A stretch of 64,000 bases of DNA. It comes from Streptomyces sp. NBC_00582. Its GTDB lineage: Bacteria; Actinomycetota; Actinomycetes; Streptomycetales; Streptomycetaceae. Positions 8,013 to 15,788 of this stretch are shown here, one piece after another; positions within the stretch are counted from its first letter, which is position 1, and each line of letters opens with the position of its first letter. The stretch is from positions 4,650,001-4,714,000 of the forward strand of contig NZ_CP107772.1 in the NCBI RefSeq assembly GCF_036345155.1, in the 5' to 3' direction. The notes beneath the pieces are model-generated. The model was not told the DNA's origin. It did not search any database and was given only the letters and a program-made list of their open reading frames with translations. Made by a program: the position numbers and the translations under genes.

Positions 8013-9008
8013 TCACCGCCCTCGCGGCTCGCTGTGCCCGCGCGGGTCGACGGTGATCGAGTCCAGCTTCCCCCGCAGATACACATGCGAGTCCACCGGC
8101 TCGTACGCCACCCGCCCGACCGGAGCCGGTACGGACTCCACGCGGGTCCCCGGGGTGCATTCGCCGAAGTAGACGAGGGACATGAGTTCCTCGGTGGGTT
8201 CGTCGGCGGGCGGGGGCAGCACGCGATGCCGCCCCGACCTCCACCGGTCCCCCGTCCAACGGGCCAGCAGATCACCGATGTTGATCGTGAAGGCCGCCGG
8301 ATCGAAGGGCGCGTCCTCCCAGCCGCCCTCCTCCGTCCAGACCTGGAGGCCGCCCTTGCCCGCCTGGCGGTCGAGGATGGTGACCGTGCCGAAGTCGGTG
8401 TGCGGGCCGATGCGGAACTGGCCGGGCTCCGGGGCGCCCATCACGTCCGTGCCCGGGTACCAGTTGATGTTGAAGCCGTACGTCGGGTGGTCCATGTGGC
8501 GGGAGAAGACGTCGGGTTCGAGGCCGAGTGCCTCGCCCAGCAGGGACAGCAGCCGCTTCTCCAGCTCCGCCATCTCCCCCAGGTACGCCTCGCAGAGCGT
8601 CTGAAGCTCCGGCACCTCCGTCGGCCAGACGTTCGGCGCGTACCACTCGGCGTTGACCACGGGGTCGGAGAAGGGCTCGTGGGTGGCGAAGGTCAGCGAC
8701 TCCTTGAGGTCCGGCGGGGTCAGCGTACCCTCCGAGTAGCCGTTCGCCTCCGCACCGGGACCGAGCCAGCCCCGCCCGCCGACCTTCGCCGCGTACGGCT
8801 GCTTCCGCTCGACGGGCAGGGTGAAGAAGGCCCGGGCGGCCCTGCGGATTCGGGACCGGAGGTCCGGGTCCACCCCGTGCCCGGTGACCAGCAGGAAACC
8901 GGCGGTCTGAAGGGCCTCGTCGACGGTACGGGCGATCGCCGCACGGGCCTCGGGGTCGCCGGAGAGCCAGGGCGCGAGGTCGATGGTGGGGATACGGGGT
9001 TCAGTCAC
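8013..9008 (-). CDS. Isopenicillin N synthase-like non-heme iron oxygenase
   Basis: Member of the 2-oxoglutarate/IPNS-type iron oxygenases, 331 residues. The N-terminal DIOX_N region is PTIDLAPWLSG to GFLLVTGHGV. The iron ligands are H203 and D205 (GPHTDFGTV) and H261 (SGRHRVLPP). The segment that normally holds the R-x-S co-substrate motif reads EELMSLVYF, so the serine is kept but the arginine is not obvious. The start overlaps the end of the cytosine deaminase gene by eight bases, which implies coupling. Fungal thymine 7-hydroxylase belongs to the same family, so a pyrimidine substrate is an attractive but unproven idea. Confidence 0.85.
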   Translation of the reverse strand: MTEPRIPTIDLAPWLSGDPEARAAIARTVDEALQTAGFLLVTGHGVDPDLRSRIRRAARAFFTLPVERKQPYAAKVGGRGWLGPGAEANGYSEGTLTPPDLKESLTFATHEPFSDPVVNAEWYAPNVWPTEVPELQTLCEAYLGEMAELEKRLLSLLGEALGLEPDVFSRHMDHPTYGFNINWYPGTDVMGAPEPGQFRIGPHTDFGTVTILDRQAGKGGLQVWTEEGGWEDAPFDPAAFTINIGDLLARWTGDRWRSGRHRVLPPPADEPTEELMSLVYFGECTPGTRVESVPAPVGRVAYEPVDSHVYLRGKLDSITVDPRGHSEPRGR

Positions 9009-9459
9009 CGATGTCCTCGTTCCACAGGGCCGGGTTCTTCTCGATGAAGTCGGTCATCATCGCCACGCACGCGGGGTCGTCGAGCAGCACGATCTGCACT
9101 CCGTGTTCGGTCAGCCAGTCGTGGCCGCCGTGGAAGGTGGTCGCCTCGCCGACGATCACCCGGCTGATGCCGAACTGCCGGACCAGGCCGGAGCAGTACC
9201 AGCAGGGGGAGAGGGTGGTCACCATGGTGGTGCCGCGGTACGAGCGCCGTCGGCCCGCGGCGCGGAAGGCGGCCGTCTCCGCGTGCAGGGAGGGGTCGCC
9301 GTCCTGGACGCGCCGGTTGTGGCCGCGGCCGAGGAGGGTGCCGTCGGGGCCGTAGAGCGCGGCGCCGATGGGGATGCCGCCCTCGGCCAGCCCGGCACGG
9401 GCCTCGGCCACGGCGGTGGCGAGCCACGTCCGGGCCGTCGCCTGATCCACAGGGTTCAT
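9001..9459 (-). CDS. Cytosine deaminase, yeast FCY1-like
   Basis: Zinc-dependent deaminase of 152 residues. The catalytic HAE (H59-A60-E61) and the zinc cysteines in SPCWYC (C86, C89) are present. Compared from memory with yeast Fcy1, it shares GRGHN, the LSPC segment and the C-terminal tail NEDIGD (WFEDIGE in yeast), which close over the active site. That points to cytosine rather than a general nucleoside deaminase, whereas E. coli CodA is an unrelated amidohydrolase. The ATG at 9459 was chosen because upstream sequence lacks domain similarity. It is translationally coupled to the oxygenase gene downstream. Confidence 0.85.
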   Translation of the reverse strand: MNPVDQATARTWLATAVAEARAGLAEGGIPIGAALYGPDGTLLGRGHNRRVQDGDPSLHAETAAFRAAGRRRSYRGTTMVTTLSPCWYCSGLVRQFGISRVIVGEATTFHGGHDWLTEHGVQIVLLDDPACVAMMTDFIEKNPALWNEDIGD

Positions 9460-9756
9460 GCGTCCACTGTGCTGGGGCGGGGACGCCGGGGCAACGTGCC
9501 ACGGGGTCCGGGTCACCGCAGCGGCGACGTCGCGGCAGACGCCGACGAAACGGTCGGCGGGCCCGCGGCGCTCGGTGAGCGGGGGCCGGGTCGCGGGCGA
9601 CGACGATCCGCGGGATGTCGTCGACATAGCGGGCCTCGGCGTCGTGGCGGAGCCGGTCCTGTGGGTGGGCGCGGCCGAGAGACCGCCCGTCAGGGCCGCG
9701 GTGAGGCGGGGACGCCGGGCGCGGACAACCCCGACGCCCCCGCCGTCCCGGTCCGC

Positions 9757-10107
9757 TCAGGTGCCCACCAGCTCCAGGACCCGGTTCACCGCCTCCAGGA
9801 CCGGCTGGCCCACCGCGCCGATCGTGGCCGCGATGCCCGCGACGGCCAGGAGGGCGCGGTGGCGCTCCTGGGCGGGGGCGGTGGCGTCGGCGGTGAGGGC
9901 GGGGACCGAGTCGTCGAGGGCCTGGGCGCTGGCCGCCGGGATCTGCGGGCGCAATTCCCGGAGCAGATCGAGCAGTTCCCGTACCGCGGCCTCCAGTTCG
10001 GGGGAGGCGGGGGCGGCCGGGGCGACGCCCTGGTTCTTGATCATGCCGACGTTGCCGGTGCCGCCCTGCATGTTCACGTTGTCGCCGTAGTAGTGGTGCG
10101 TGCTCAT
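9757..10107 (-). CDS. Small helical protein with N-terminal amyloid-like motif
   Basis: A 116-residue protein of unknown function. Residues 5-22 carry HYYGDNVNMQGGTGNVGM, nearly the same as the C-terminus of the upstream protein. After a short linker come amphipathic helices (SPELEAAVRELLDLLRELRP) and a hydrophobic C-terminal segment (LLAVAGIAATIGAVGQPVLEAV). Its ATG overlaps the upstream stop codon (ATGA), so the two are coupled. The motif holds two NVxM pseudo-repeats nine residues apart, as in bacterial amyloid-signalling or RHIM-like motifs that let two proteins co-assemble. I infer a partner of the DUF6232 protein. Confidence 0.75.
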   Translation of the reverse strand: MSTHHYYGDNVNMQGGTGNVGMIKNQGVAPAAPASPELEAAVRELLDLLRELRPQIPAASAQALDDSVPALTADATAPAQERHRALLAVAGIAATIGAVGQPVLEAVNRVLELVGT

Positions 10108-10172
10108 GCGCCTGCCATCCCCACGTTTCCGCTGCCGCCGTACATGTTGACGTTGTCGCCGAAGTAGTAGTG
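10042..10172. repeat. Duplicated motif-coding segment across a stop/start junction
   Basis: Two minus-strand segments, 10116-10172 and 10042-10095, encode HYYFGDNVNMYGGSGNVGM and HYYGDNVNMQGGTGNVGM. The first ends the DUF6232 gene; the second begins the next gene, with the ATGA overlap between them. The DNA matches well but synonymous codons differ (GTC/GTG, GGA/GGC, GGG/GGC), so the similarity appears to be kept at the protein level rather than being a recent copy. Confidence 0.8.
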
Positions 10173-10709
10173 CTTCGGGCTGACCGTGATGCTCTCCACC
10201 CGCACCTGGAACTCGGTCTCCGGGTTCTCGATCGCGTGCGCGATCTGGGCGACGAGCTGGTTCAGATGGTGCGGGTCGCGGCTGGTGACCACGGCCTGGG
10301 AGGGGCCGGAGGTCTCGACGGCCATCACGTAGTGCGACTGCGCGCTGAGGACCTGGAGCATCTCGATCAGGGCGTAGACGACCACGGCGACCGAGCCCAG
10401 CCACACGAACGTCATCAGCCCGCTGCCGGTGTCCCGGTCGGCGACCATGGTGATCCCGCTGAGCACGGTGAGGGTGAGGGCCACGGCCCCGGTGATCAGG
10501 AACGTCCTCAGGAACCGCAGCACGGCCTCCTTGCGCCGCGGATGGATCGTGAGGGTGTACACCCGCGCGACATTCGCCAGGGGATAGCAGGCCCCGCCGA
10601 CCCACAGCAGCCTTTTGTCGACGCGCAGTTCGAGCCCCGGTAAGCGCATCGGCGGCACAGGGGGCGGGGGCGGGACGTCGAAGTGTCCCGCAGGTTCCGG
10701 TGTTGTCAT
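10104..10709 (-). CDS. DUF6232-like two-helix membrane protein with C-terminal amyloid-like motif
   Basis: A 201-residue protein. After a proline-rich start comes a conserved-looking region (LRVDKRLLWVGGACYPLANVARV), then two membrane helices (about LRTFLITGAVALTLTVLSGI and MTFVWLGSVAVVVYALIEML), then a soluble alpha/beta part (HYVMAVETSGPSQAVVTSRD). The layout fits the DUF6232 family. The last 22 residues are the HYYFGDNVNMYGGSGNVGM motif plus AGA. The ATG at 10709 follows GGGGGAC; the ATG four codons upstream has no ribosome-binding site. Membrane anchoring would place the motif in the cytoplasm if both helices cross. No enzyme motif is seen. Confidence 0.75.
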   Translation of the reverse strand: MTTPEPAGHFDVPPPPPVPPMRLPGLELRVDKRLLWVGGACYPLANVARVYTLTIHPRRKEAVLRFLRTFLITGAVALTLTVLSGITMVADRDTGSGLMTFVWLGSVAVVVYALIEMLQVLSAQSHYVMAVETSGPSQAVVTSRDPHHLNQLVAQIAHAIENPETEFQVRVESITVSPKHYYFGDNVNMYGGSGNVGMAGA

Positions 10710-10875
10710 CAAGTCCCCCATGAGTTGAGTGAGTTGCCGGTGATTCCCGTCACTCTTCGAGAACCATTAACTACGCCTCAAGGGCGCGGGGCAAGTCGTT
10801 ACCGGGGCGCACGGTCTTCGTCCGCATCGCCCGGCCGGAGGGAGAGCCGCCGGGGAAGGAGTGCCTGCCGCCGTC

Positions 10876-11244
10876 CTAGCCGTGCTCCGTCAGGGCAAGC
10901 AACTCGCTCAGGTATTCGAATCGAGCCCGCCAGGCCGGCTCCGCCCCGGAGTCCGGCGGCTCCCCGCCCTCGATGTCGTGCGTGAAGCGCAGGACCGAGG
11001 CCGTGTCCCCGTCCCGCTCCAGATGGAAGCGGACACGGCCGATCGTCGGGAAGGTGTACTCGGCGACCCGGTCCACGTCCCAGGCGGTGACCCGGCCCTC
11101 CCCCGGCCCGCGCAGCGCGACCGCGCCGCCGAGCCGGGGTTCCAGCAGATCGGCCTCCACCCACCACGCCGCGAGCCCGTCCGCCGTGCTCACCGCGGGC
11201 CAGACCGTCTCCATGGGGACCGGGAGCCGCATCCGGAGGTGCAT
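10876..11244 (-). CDS. SRPBCC/AHSA1-like domain protein
   Basis: A 122-residue START/Bet v1-fold protein starting MHLRMRLPVPMETVWPAVST, the usual first strand and helix of SRPBCC proteins. It continues with GLAAWWVEADLLEPRLGGAVALRG and alternating strands, then a long C-terminal helix (WRARFEYLSELLALTEHG). Such proteins bind small hydrophobic ligands or assist protein folding; no ligand can be named here. The ATG at 11244 was preferred over one 24 codons upstream, where the extension shows no similarity to the family. It lies 166 bases beyond the start of the DUF6232 gene on the same strand. Confidence 0.78.
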   Translation of the reverse strand: MHLRMRLPVPMETVWPAVSTADGLAAWWVEADLLEPRLGGAVALRGPGEGRVTAWDVDRVAEYTFPTIGRVRFHLERDGDTASVLRFTHDIEGGEPPDSGAEPAWRARFEYLSELLALTEHG

Positions 11245-11518
11245 GACACCAGGGTGACCCTTGGGAGTCGGTTGCGCACCCGTTAGCGCTCCAGCGAGCC
11301 GTGCCGGCACCTTCAAGAAGGACTCGCCCCCCCTGTTCGTCGATCAGCCCCGCGACCGCACCGGCCGCCAGGGCGGGCCGCAGCCAAGCCCGGCGGGGGC
11401 GGCGGCCCGCTCGGCACGCCGGATCTCCGGCATCAGATGCTCCCTGAGGAGTCGGTGACGGCCCGCGGGAAGATCCTGGTCAAGCGTCCACGCCCCTCTT
11501 CCGGTCCGTACGACGAAG
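11245..11518. other. Intergenic region without recognisable gene
   Basis: Space between the SRPBCC gene and the end of the cytochrome c operon. I see no coding pattern, RNA gene or strong repeat here; the ccsB-side hairpin follows at 11519. The promoter of the SRPBCC gene should lie in its left part. Confidence 0.5.
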
Positions 11519-11552
11519 GCCGGTTCCCATGACTCAGGTCACGGGAACCGGC
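11519..11552 (-). terminator. Hairpin terminator of the resA-ccdA-resB-ccsB operon
   Basis: Ten-base arms GCCGGTTCCC and GGGAACCGGC enclose a loop that can pair partly (TGAC with GTCA). The hairpin starts 24 bases past the ccsB stop codon and has no U-tract, which is normal for Streptomyces. Confidence 0.75.
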
Positions 11553-11576
11553 CTCAGGGCCGTCGAGGCAGACGCG

Positions 11577-12659
11577 TCAGACGCCCGCGTACGAGTGCTT
11601 GCCGTTCACGAAGATGTTGACGCCGTAGTAGTTGAAGAGCCAGCAGCCGAAGGCGATCAGGGCCAGGTAGGCGGCCTTGCGGCCCTTCCAGCCGGCCGTG
11701 GCGCGAGCGTGCAGATAGCAGGCGTAGGCGACCCAGGTGATGAAGGACCAGGTCTCCTTGGGGTCCCAGCCCCAGTAGCGGCCCCACGCGTCGCCCGCCC
11801 AGATCGCGCCCGCGATGATCGTGAACGTCCACAGCGGGAACACCGCCGCGTTGACGCGGTAGGCGAACTTGTCCAGGGACGCGGAGGCGGGGAGGCGGTC
11901 GAGGACGGAGTTGGCGAACGCGCCGGGCTTGCCGCCGGTCGCCAGCTTGTTCTCGTAGTTGTCCTTGAAGAGGTAGAGGATCGTGGCGACCGCGCCGACG
12001 TAGAACACCGCGCCGCAGAAGATCGCGGTGGAGACGTGGATGTACAGCCAGTACGAGTGCAGGGCCGGCACGAGCTGGTCGCTCGCCGTGTAGAGGACCG
12101 TGACCGCGAGGCCGAGGTCCAGCAGCACGGTGGTGACGAGGAACAGACCGAGCCAGCGCACGTTCTTCTTCAGGGCCAGCAGTGCGAGGTACACCCCGAC
12201 CGCGACCGTGGAGAAGGTGATGTTGAACTCGTACATGTTGCCCCAGGGAGCGCGCTCCACCGAGGCCGCGCGGGCGATCACACCGCCGAGCTCGACCAGG
12301 AACGCGAGCACCGTGAGGGAGATCGCGATCCGGCCGTACATGTCGCCCTGCTCGTCCCCGCCGTGGGCGCCCGGCCCGTCGGGCACGTCCCGCGCGCCGG
12401 CCGCCGAGCGGACGACGACCTTCGGGCGCTCCAGGACGGCGGTGCCGCCGTCCTTCTTGACGGTGACGGCCGGGCCCTTCGCCTTGGCGTCAGCCTGGGC
12501 GGTGAGCGCGGCGGCGGTCCGGCCGACCTTGCTGCGGCTGCCGAAGAGCCACTCCGCGATGTACGCGAAGAAGGCCAGGGTGTAGACGGCCATCGCGGAG
12601 TAGATCAGCGTGTTGCTGATGTTCGCGAGGTGTTCGTTGGTGGCGGCGGCGAGAGTCAT
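11577..12659 (-). CDS. ccsB: Cytochrome c biogenesis protein CcsB (ResC)
   Basis: Integral membrane half of the system II cytochrome c synthetase, 360 residues, which attaches heme to apocytochrome c outside the membrane. The tryptophan-rich heme-handling motif is seen near the C-terminus as WGRYWGWDPKETWSFITWV. About eight hydrophobic segments are present, with a charged cytoplasmic insert of about 70 residues after the first (GSRSKVGRTAAALTAQADA onward). Its ATG overlaps the resB stop (ATGA, 12656-12659), fitting a stoichiometric ResB-ResC complex. It is the last gene of the operon, before the hairpin at 11519. Confidence 0.95.
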   Translation of the reverse strand: MTLAAATNEHLANISNTLIYSAMAVYTLAFFAYIAEWLFGSRSKVGRTAAALTAQADAKAKGPAVTVKKDGGTAVLERPKVVVRSAAGARDVPDGPGAHGGDEQGDMYGRIAISLTVLAFLVELGGVIARAASVERAPWGNMYEFNITFSTVAVGVYLALLALKKNVRWLGLFLVTTVLLDLGLAVTVLYTASDQLVPALHSYWLYIHVSTAIFCGAVFYVGAVATILYLFKDNYENKLATGGKPGAFANSVLDRLPASASLDKFAYRVNAAVFPLWTFTIIAGAIWAGDAWGRYWGWDPKETWSFITWVAYACYLHARATAGWKGRKAAYLALIAFGCWLFNYYGVNIFVNGKHSYAGV

Positions 12660-14356
12660 TTCTCAGCCCCTTCGGCAGGTACGACTTCGGGATCGGGGGT
12701 GTCGGGGTCTTCGGGGGCTCCGGGAGCCCGGTCGTACAGGATCCCGGCGAGGTCGCCGAGCTCCTCGGGCACCTTGGCGGACTCACTGCGGCCGAGGCCG
12801 GCCATCTCGACGACGGTGACGCCGTCGGCGCCCTTCACCGCGCGCACCCACACCCGGCGGCGCTGGATGAACAGGGAGGCGGCCAGACCGAAGATCGCGG
12901 CGATCGCGCCGGTCAGCGCCCAGCCGCTGCCCGGCTGCTGGGTGATCTGGAAGTTCGCCCACTGCTTGGTGCCCTCGTAGGTGACCGAGCCGGCGCCGTC
13001 CGGGAGCGTCATGGTCTCGCCGGGCTCGAGGTTCTCCCGCAGCTGCGCGCCCTTGGAGTCCTTGAACTCCTTCATATGGGTCTTGTCCATCTGGTACACG
13101 CTCTGTGGGATGCCCGAGTTGACGCCGAGGTCGCCGTGGTACGGCGCCAGGTTCAGCACCGGGTTGTTCAGCGCCGGGAACGTGGACGCGGTCTCGCTTC
13201 CGGCGGTGTACGTCGGCAGGAAGAAGGCCGAGATGCCGAGCTGCTCCAGGACGCCCTTGGCGTTGTGGTAGCCGTCGAGGACCTTGATGACACCGGAGGA
13301 GGTGACGTTGGAGTCCAGCGGCAGCAGCGGGACGGCGTCGTGGAAGACGACCTCGCCCTTGCCGTCGCGGACCGTGATCACCGGGGCGTAGCCGTGGGCG
13401 GTGAGATAGACCTTGGAGTCGTCGATCTCCAGCGGGTGGTTGACCTTGATGACGTCCCGCTTGTCCTTGCCGTACGCGCCGACGCTGTAGGTGACGGCCG
13501 CCTGGAAGGTGCGGGCGGTGCCCTTGTTGGGGCCGGTCTTCTCGTACGTCCCCTGGAACTTGTCCAGGGTGAAGCTGAACGGGTTCAGGTCGTCCGGGCC
13601 GAAGAGGTTGCCGGACTTGAAGTCGTCGTAGGCGATCAGGGTGTTGGAGAAGCCGCTGCCGCCCTCGACGAGGAGCTTGTTGCCCTCGGCCTTGAAGAGC
13701 TGGCCCCAGGCGAAGGCCACCAGCATCACGATGAGGGCGATGTGGAAGGCGAGGTTGCCGACCTCACGGAGGTAGCCCTTCTCGGCGGAGACGGCGTCCC
13801 CGGCGAGGTGGGAGCGGAAGCGGCGCTTCTTCAGAAGGGCGAGGGCGGCCTCGCGGACCTGCTCCGGCTCGGCCGTCGTCCGCCAGGTGGTGTACGCCGG
13901 CAGACGGGTCAGCCGTTTGGGGGCGCCCGGCGGGCGGCTGCGCAGCTGGCCCACGAACTGCCAGGTGCGGGGCACGATGCAGCCGATGAGGGAGACGAAC
14001 AGCAGGATGTAGACGGCGGAGAACCACACCGAGCTGTAGACGTGGAAGAGGCCCAGCTTCTCGTAGACCGGGGCGAGGGTCGGGTGGGCCTTCTCGAAGT
14101 CGGCGACCTTCGTGGCGTCCTGGCCGGTCTGCGGGATCAGCGAGCCGGGGATCGCGCCCAGCGCCACCAGCAGCAGGAGCAGCAGGGCGACCCGCATGGA
14201 GGTGAGCTGGCGCCAGAACCAGCGGGCCCAGCCGACGACCCCGAGGCCGGGCACGTTGGCCAGGCTCTCGGCGGGCGCGGTGGACAGCTGGGAGCCCGCC
14301 GCGCCGAGATCCTGGTCGTCGGCGGGGGCGGGCGCGTCGGGTGTGGTCTTGCTCAT
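12656..14356 (-). CDS. resB: Cytochrome c biogenesis protein ResB
   Basis: Membrane partner of CcsB in system II cytochrome c maturation, 566 residues. It shows the expected plan: an N-terminal helix (MRVALLLLLLVALGAIPGSL), a second helix (VWFSAVYILLFVSLIGCIVP), a third (LAFHIALIVMLVAFAWGQLF), a large extracytoplasmic domain of about 300 residues, and a last helix (WALTGAIAAIFGLAASLFI). The acidic, proline-rich N- and C-terminal tails look disordered. It starts three bases after ccdA and overlaps ccsB by four bases. Confidence 0.95.
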   Translation of the reverse strand: MSKTTPDAPAPADDQDLGAAGSQLSTAPAESLANVPGLGVVGWARWFWRQLTSMRVALLLLLLVALGAIPGSLIPQTGQDATKVADFEKAHPTLAPVYEKLGLFHVYSSVWFSAVYILLFVSLIGCIVPRTWQFVGQLRSRPPGAPKRLTRLPAYTTWRTTAEPEQVREAALALLKKRRFRSHLAGDAVSAEKGYLREVGNLAFHIALIVMLVAFAWGQLFKAEGNKLLVEGGSGFSNTLIAYDDFKSGNLFGPDDLNPFSFTLDKFQGTYEKTGPNKGTARTFQAAVTYSVGAYGKDKRDVIKVNHPLEIDDSKVYLTAHGYAPVITVRDGKGEVVFHDAVPLLPLDSNVTSSGVIKVLDGYHNAKGVLEQLGISAFFLPTYTAGSETASTFPALNNPVLNLAPYHGDLGVNSGIPQSVYQMDKTHMKEFKDSKGAQLRENLEPGETMTLPDGAGSVTYEGTKQWANFQITQQPGSGWALTGAIAAIFGLAASLFIQRRRVWVRAVKGADGVTVVEMAGLGRSESAKVPEELGDLAGILYDRAPGAPEDPDTPDPEVVPAEGAEK

Positions 14357-14359
14357 GGA

Positions 14360-15133
14360 TCAGATCCCCACAGTGAAGCCGGCGGACCAGGACTGCATGT
14401 CCTGCACGATTCGGTCCCACGCACCGGTCAGCAGCAGCAGTCCGGTCACGATCATCATCGTGCCGCCGGCCCGCAGCACCCAGACGTAGTGGCGCTTGAC
14501 CCAGCCGAAGGCGCCGAGCGCCTTGCGGAAGGCGACCGCGGCCAGGACGAACGGCACTCCGAGGCCGAGGCAGTAGGCGACGGTCAGTATGGCACCGCGG
14601 CCCGCGCTCCCCTGATTCGAGGAGAGGGCGATCACGGAGGCGAGGGTGGGGCCGATGCACGGGGTCCAGCCGATGCCGAACAGCGCGCCGAGCAGCGGGG
14701 CGCCCACGAGTCCGGTGGCGGGCTTCTTGTGGAAGCGGAACTCCCGCGCGGTCATCCAGGGCATCAGGCCCATGAAGAAGACGCCCATGACGATCATGAG
14801 CACGCCGAGCACCTTGGACAGGACGCTCTGGTTCTCCTGGAGCGTCTGGCCGAAGTAGCCGAACAGGGCGCCGCTGGAGACGAACACGGCGGTGAAGCCG
14901 AGGACGAACAGGGAGGCGCCGGCGACCATCCGCCCGCGCTTGGCCTCGGCCAGGTCCGTGCCGGTCACTCCGGTGACGTAGGAGAGGTAGCCGGGGACGA
15001 GCGGCAGGACGCAGGGCGAGAAGAAGGAGACGAGGCCGCCGAGCAGGGCGATCGGCAGGGCGAGGATCAGGGCGCCGTTGAGGACGGTCTCGTTCGTGCC
15101 GGTCGCCCCGGCCAGGGTGGTGAGCGCGCTCAC
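14360..15133 (-). CDS. ccdA: Thiol-disulfide transmembrane carrier CcdA
   Basis: Moves reducing power from cytoplasmic thioredoxin across the membrane to keep apocytochrome c cysteines reduced. The 257-residue protein has six hydrophobic segments and the two redox cysteines in their usual settings: FFSPCVLPLVPGYLSYVTG and GIGWTPCIGPTLASV. It lies one base after the resA stop codon and three bases before resB, so all four genes form one tight operon. Confidence 0.95.
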   Translation of the reverse strand: MSALTTLAGATGTNETVLNGALILALPIALLGGLVSFFSPCVLPLVPGYLSYVTGVTGTDLAEAKRGRMVAGASLFVLGFTAVFVSSGALFGYFGQTLQENQSVLSKVLGVLMIVMGVFFMGLMPWMTAREFRFHKKPATGLVGAPLLGALFGIGWTPCIGPTLASVIALSSNQGSAGRGAILTVAYCLGLGVPFVLAAVAFRKALGAFGWVKRHYVWVLRAGGTMMIVTGLLLLTGAWDRIVQDMQSWSAGFTVGI

Positions 15134-15134
15134 G

Positions 15135-15722
15135 TCACTTCTCCGCGAGGACCGGGGCGATCATCTTGCGCAGCTTGTCCTCGCTGAGCGCGGCCAGCGA
15201 GCGCGCGGCGATCTTCCCGTCGCGGTCGATGACCAGCGTGGAGGGGATGGCCTGCGGGTTGAGCGTGCCCTTCTTGAAGCGGAGCATCAGCTTGCTGCTC
15301 GGGTCGTACAGGCTGGGGTAGGTGACGCCGAAGCCCTTCTCGAAGGCGCGGGCGCTCTGGACCTTGGGGTCGGCGACGTTGATGCCGACGAACTGCACGC
15401 CCTTGGCCGCGAGGTCCTCGGAGACCTTCTGGAAGTTGGGGGCCTCGGCCCGGCAGGGGGCGCACCAGGAGCCCCAGACGTTCACGACGACGACCTTGCC
15501 CCGGTACGAGGAGAGCGAGAGCTGCTGGTCGTCGATGGTCTTGCCGGACAGGTCGGGCGCCGCGTCGCGCTTGCCCTTCGCGACGGTCGAGATGCCGTCC
15601 TTGCCCATGATGAAGTTGGTGTCACCGCCACCGCCGGAGACACCTCCGGAGGTGCAGGCGGAGAGCAGCAGGGTCGCGGCGGCGGCGACGGCGAGGGACA
15701 AAGGGGTGCGGCTGGCACTCAT
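15135..15722 (-). CDS. resA: ResA/TlpA-like thioredoxin-fold lipoprotein
   Basis: Extracytoplasmic thiol-disulfide reductase that receives electrons from CcdA and reduces the CXXCH cysteines of apocytochrome c. The 195-residue protein begins with a lipoprotein signal ending LLLSAC (lipid-modified C23). The thioredoxin active site is WGSWCAPC (C87, C90), and the cis-proline region is PQAIPSTLVIDRDG. First gene of the cytochrome c maturation operon; the ATG at 15722 is preceded by a short A-rich leader. Confidence 0.93.
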   Translation of the reverse strand: MSASRTPLSLAVAAAATLLLSACTSGGVSGGGGDTNFIMGKDGISTVAKGKRDAAPDLSGKTIDDQQLSLSSYRGKVVVVNVWGSWCAPCRAEAPNFQKVSEDLAAKGVQFVGINVADPKVQSARAFEKGFGVTYPSLYDPSSKLMLRFKKGTLNPQAIPSTLVIDRDGKIAARSLAALSEDKLRKMIAPVLAEK

Positions 15723-15788
15723 GTGAAAAGTTTCGCATGGCCGTTCCGGAGATCTTGAGCACCCCCCTTGCGGGCGGAAACCCGCATT

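Noticed and set aside
9460..9756. Possible relic of a gene (frames reading EARYVDDIPRIVVARDP and ADRFVGVCRDVAAAVTR)
   Set aside because: The two segments lie in different frames and could join only with a frameshift; I could not recognise a family, so no feature was called.
13076..15187. Long plus-strand reading frame across the cytochrome c genes
   Set aside because: It is the mirror of resB/ccdA in another frame; composition is Ala/Gly/Val/Glu/His/Gln-rich with no domain, and the minus strand carries four recognisable genes.
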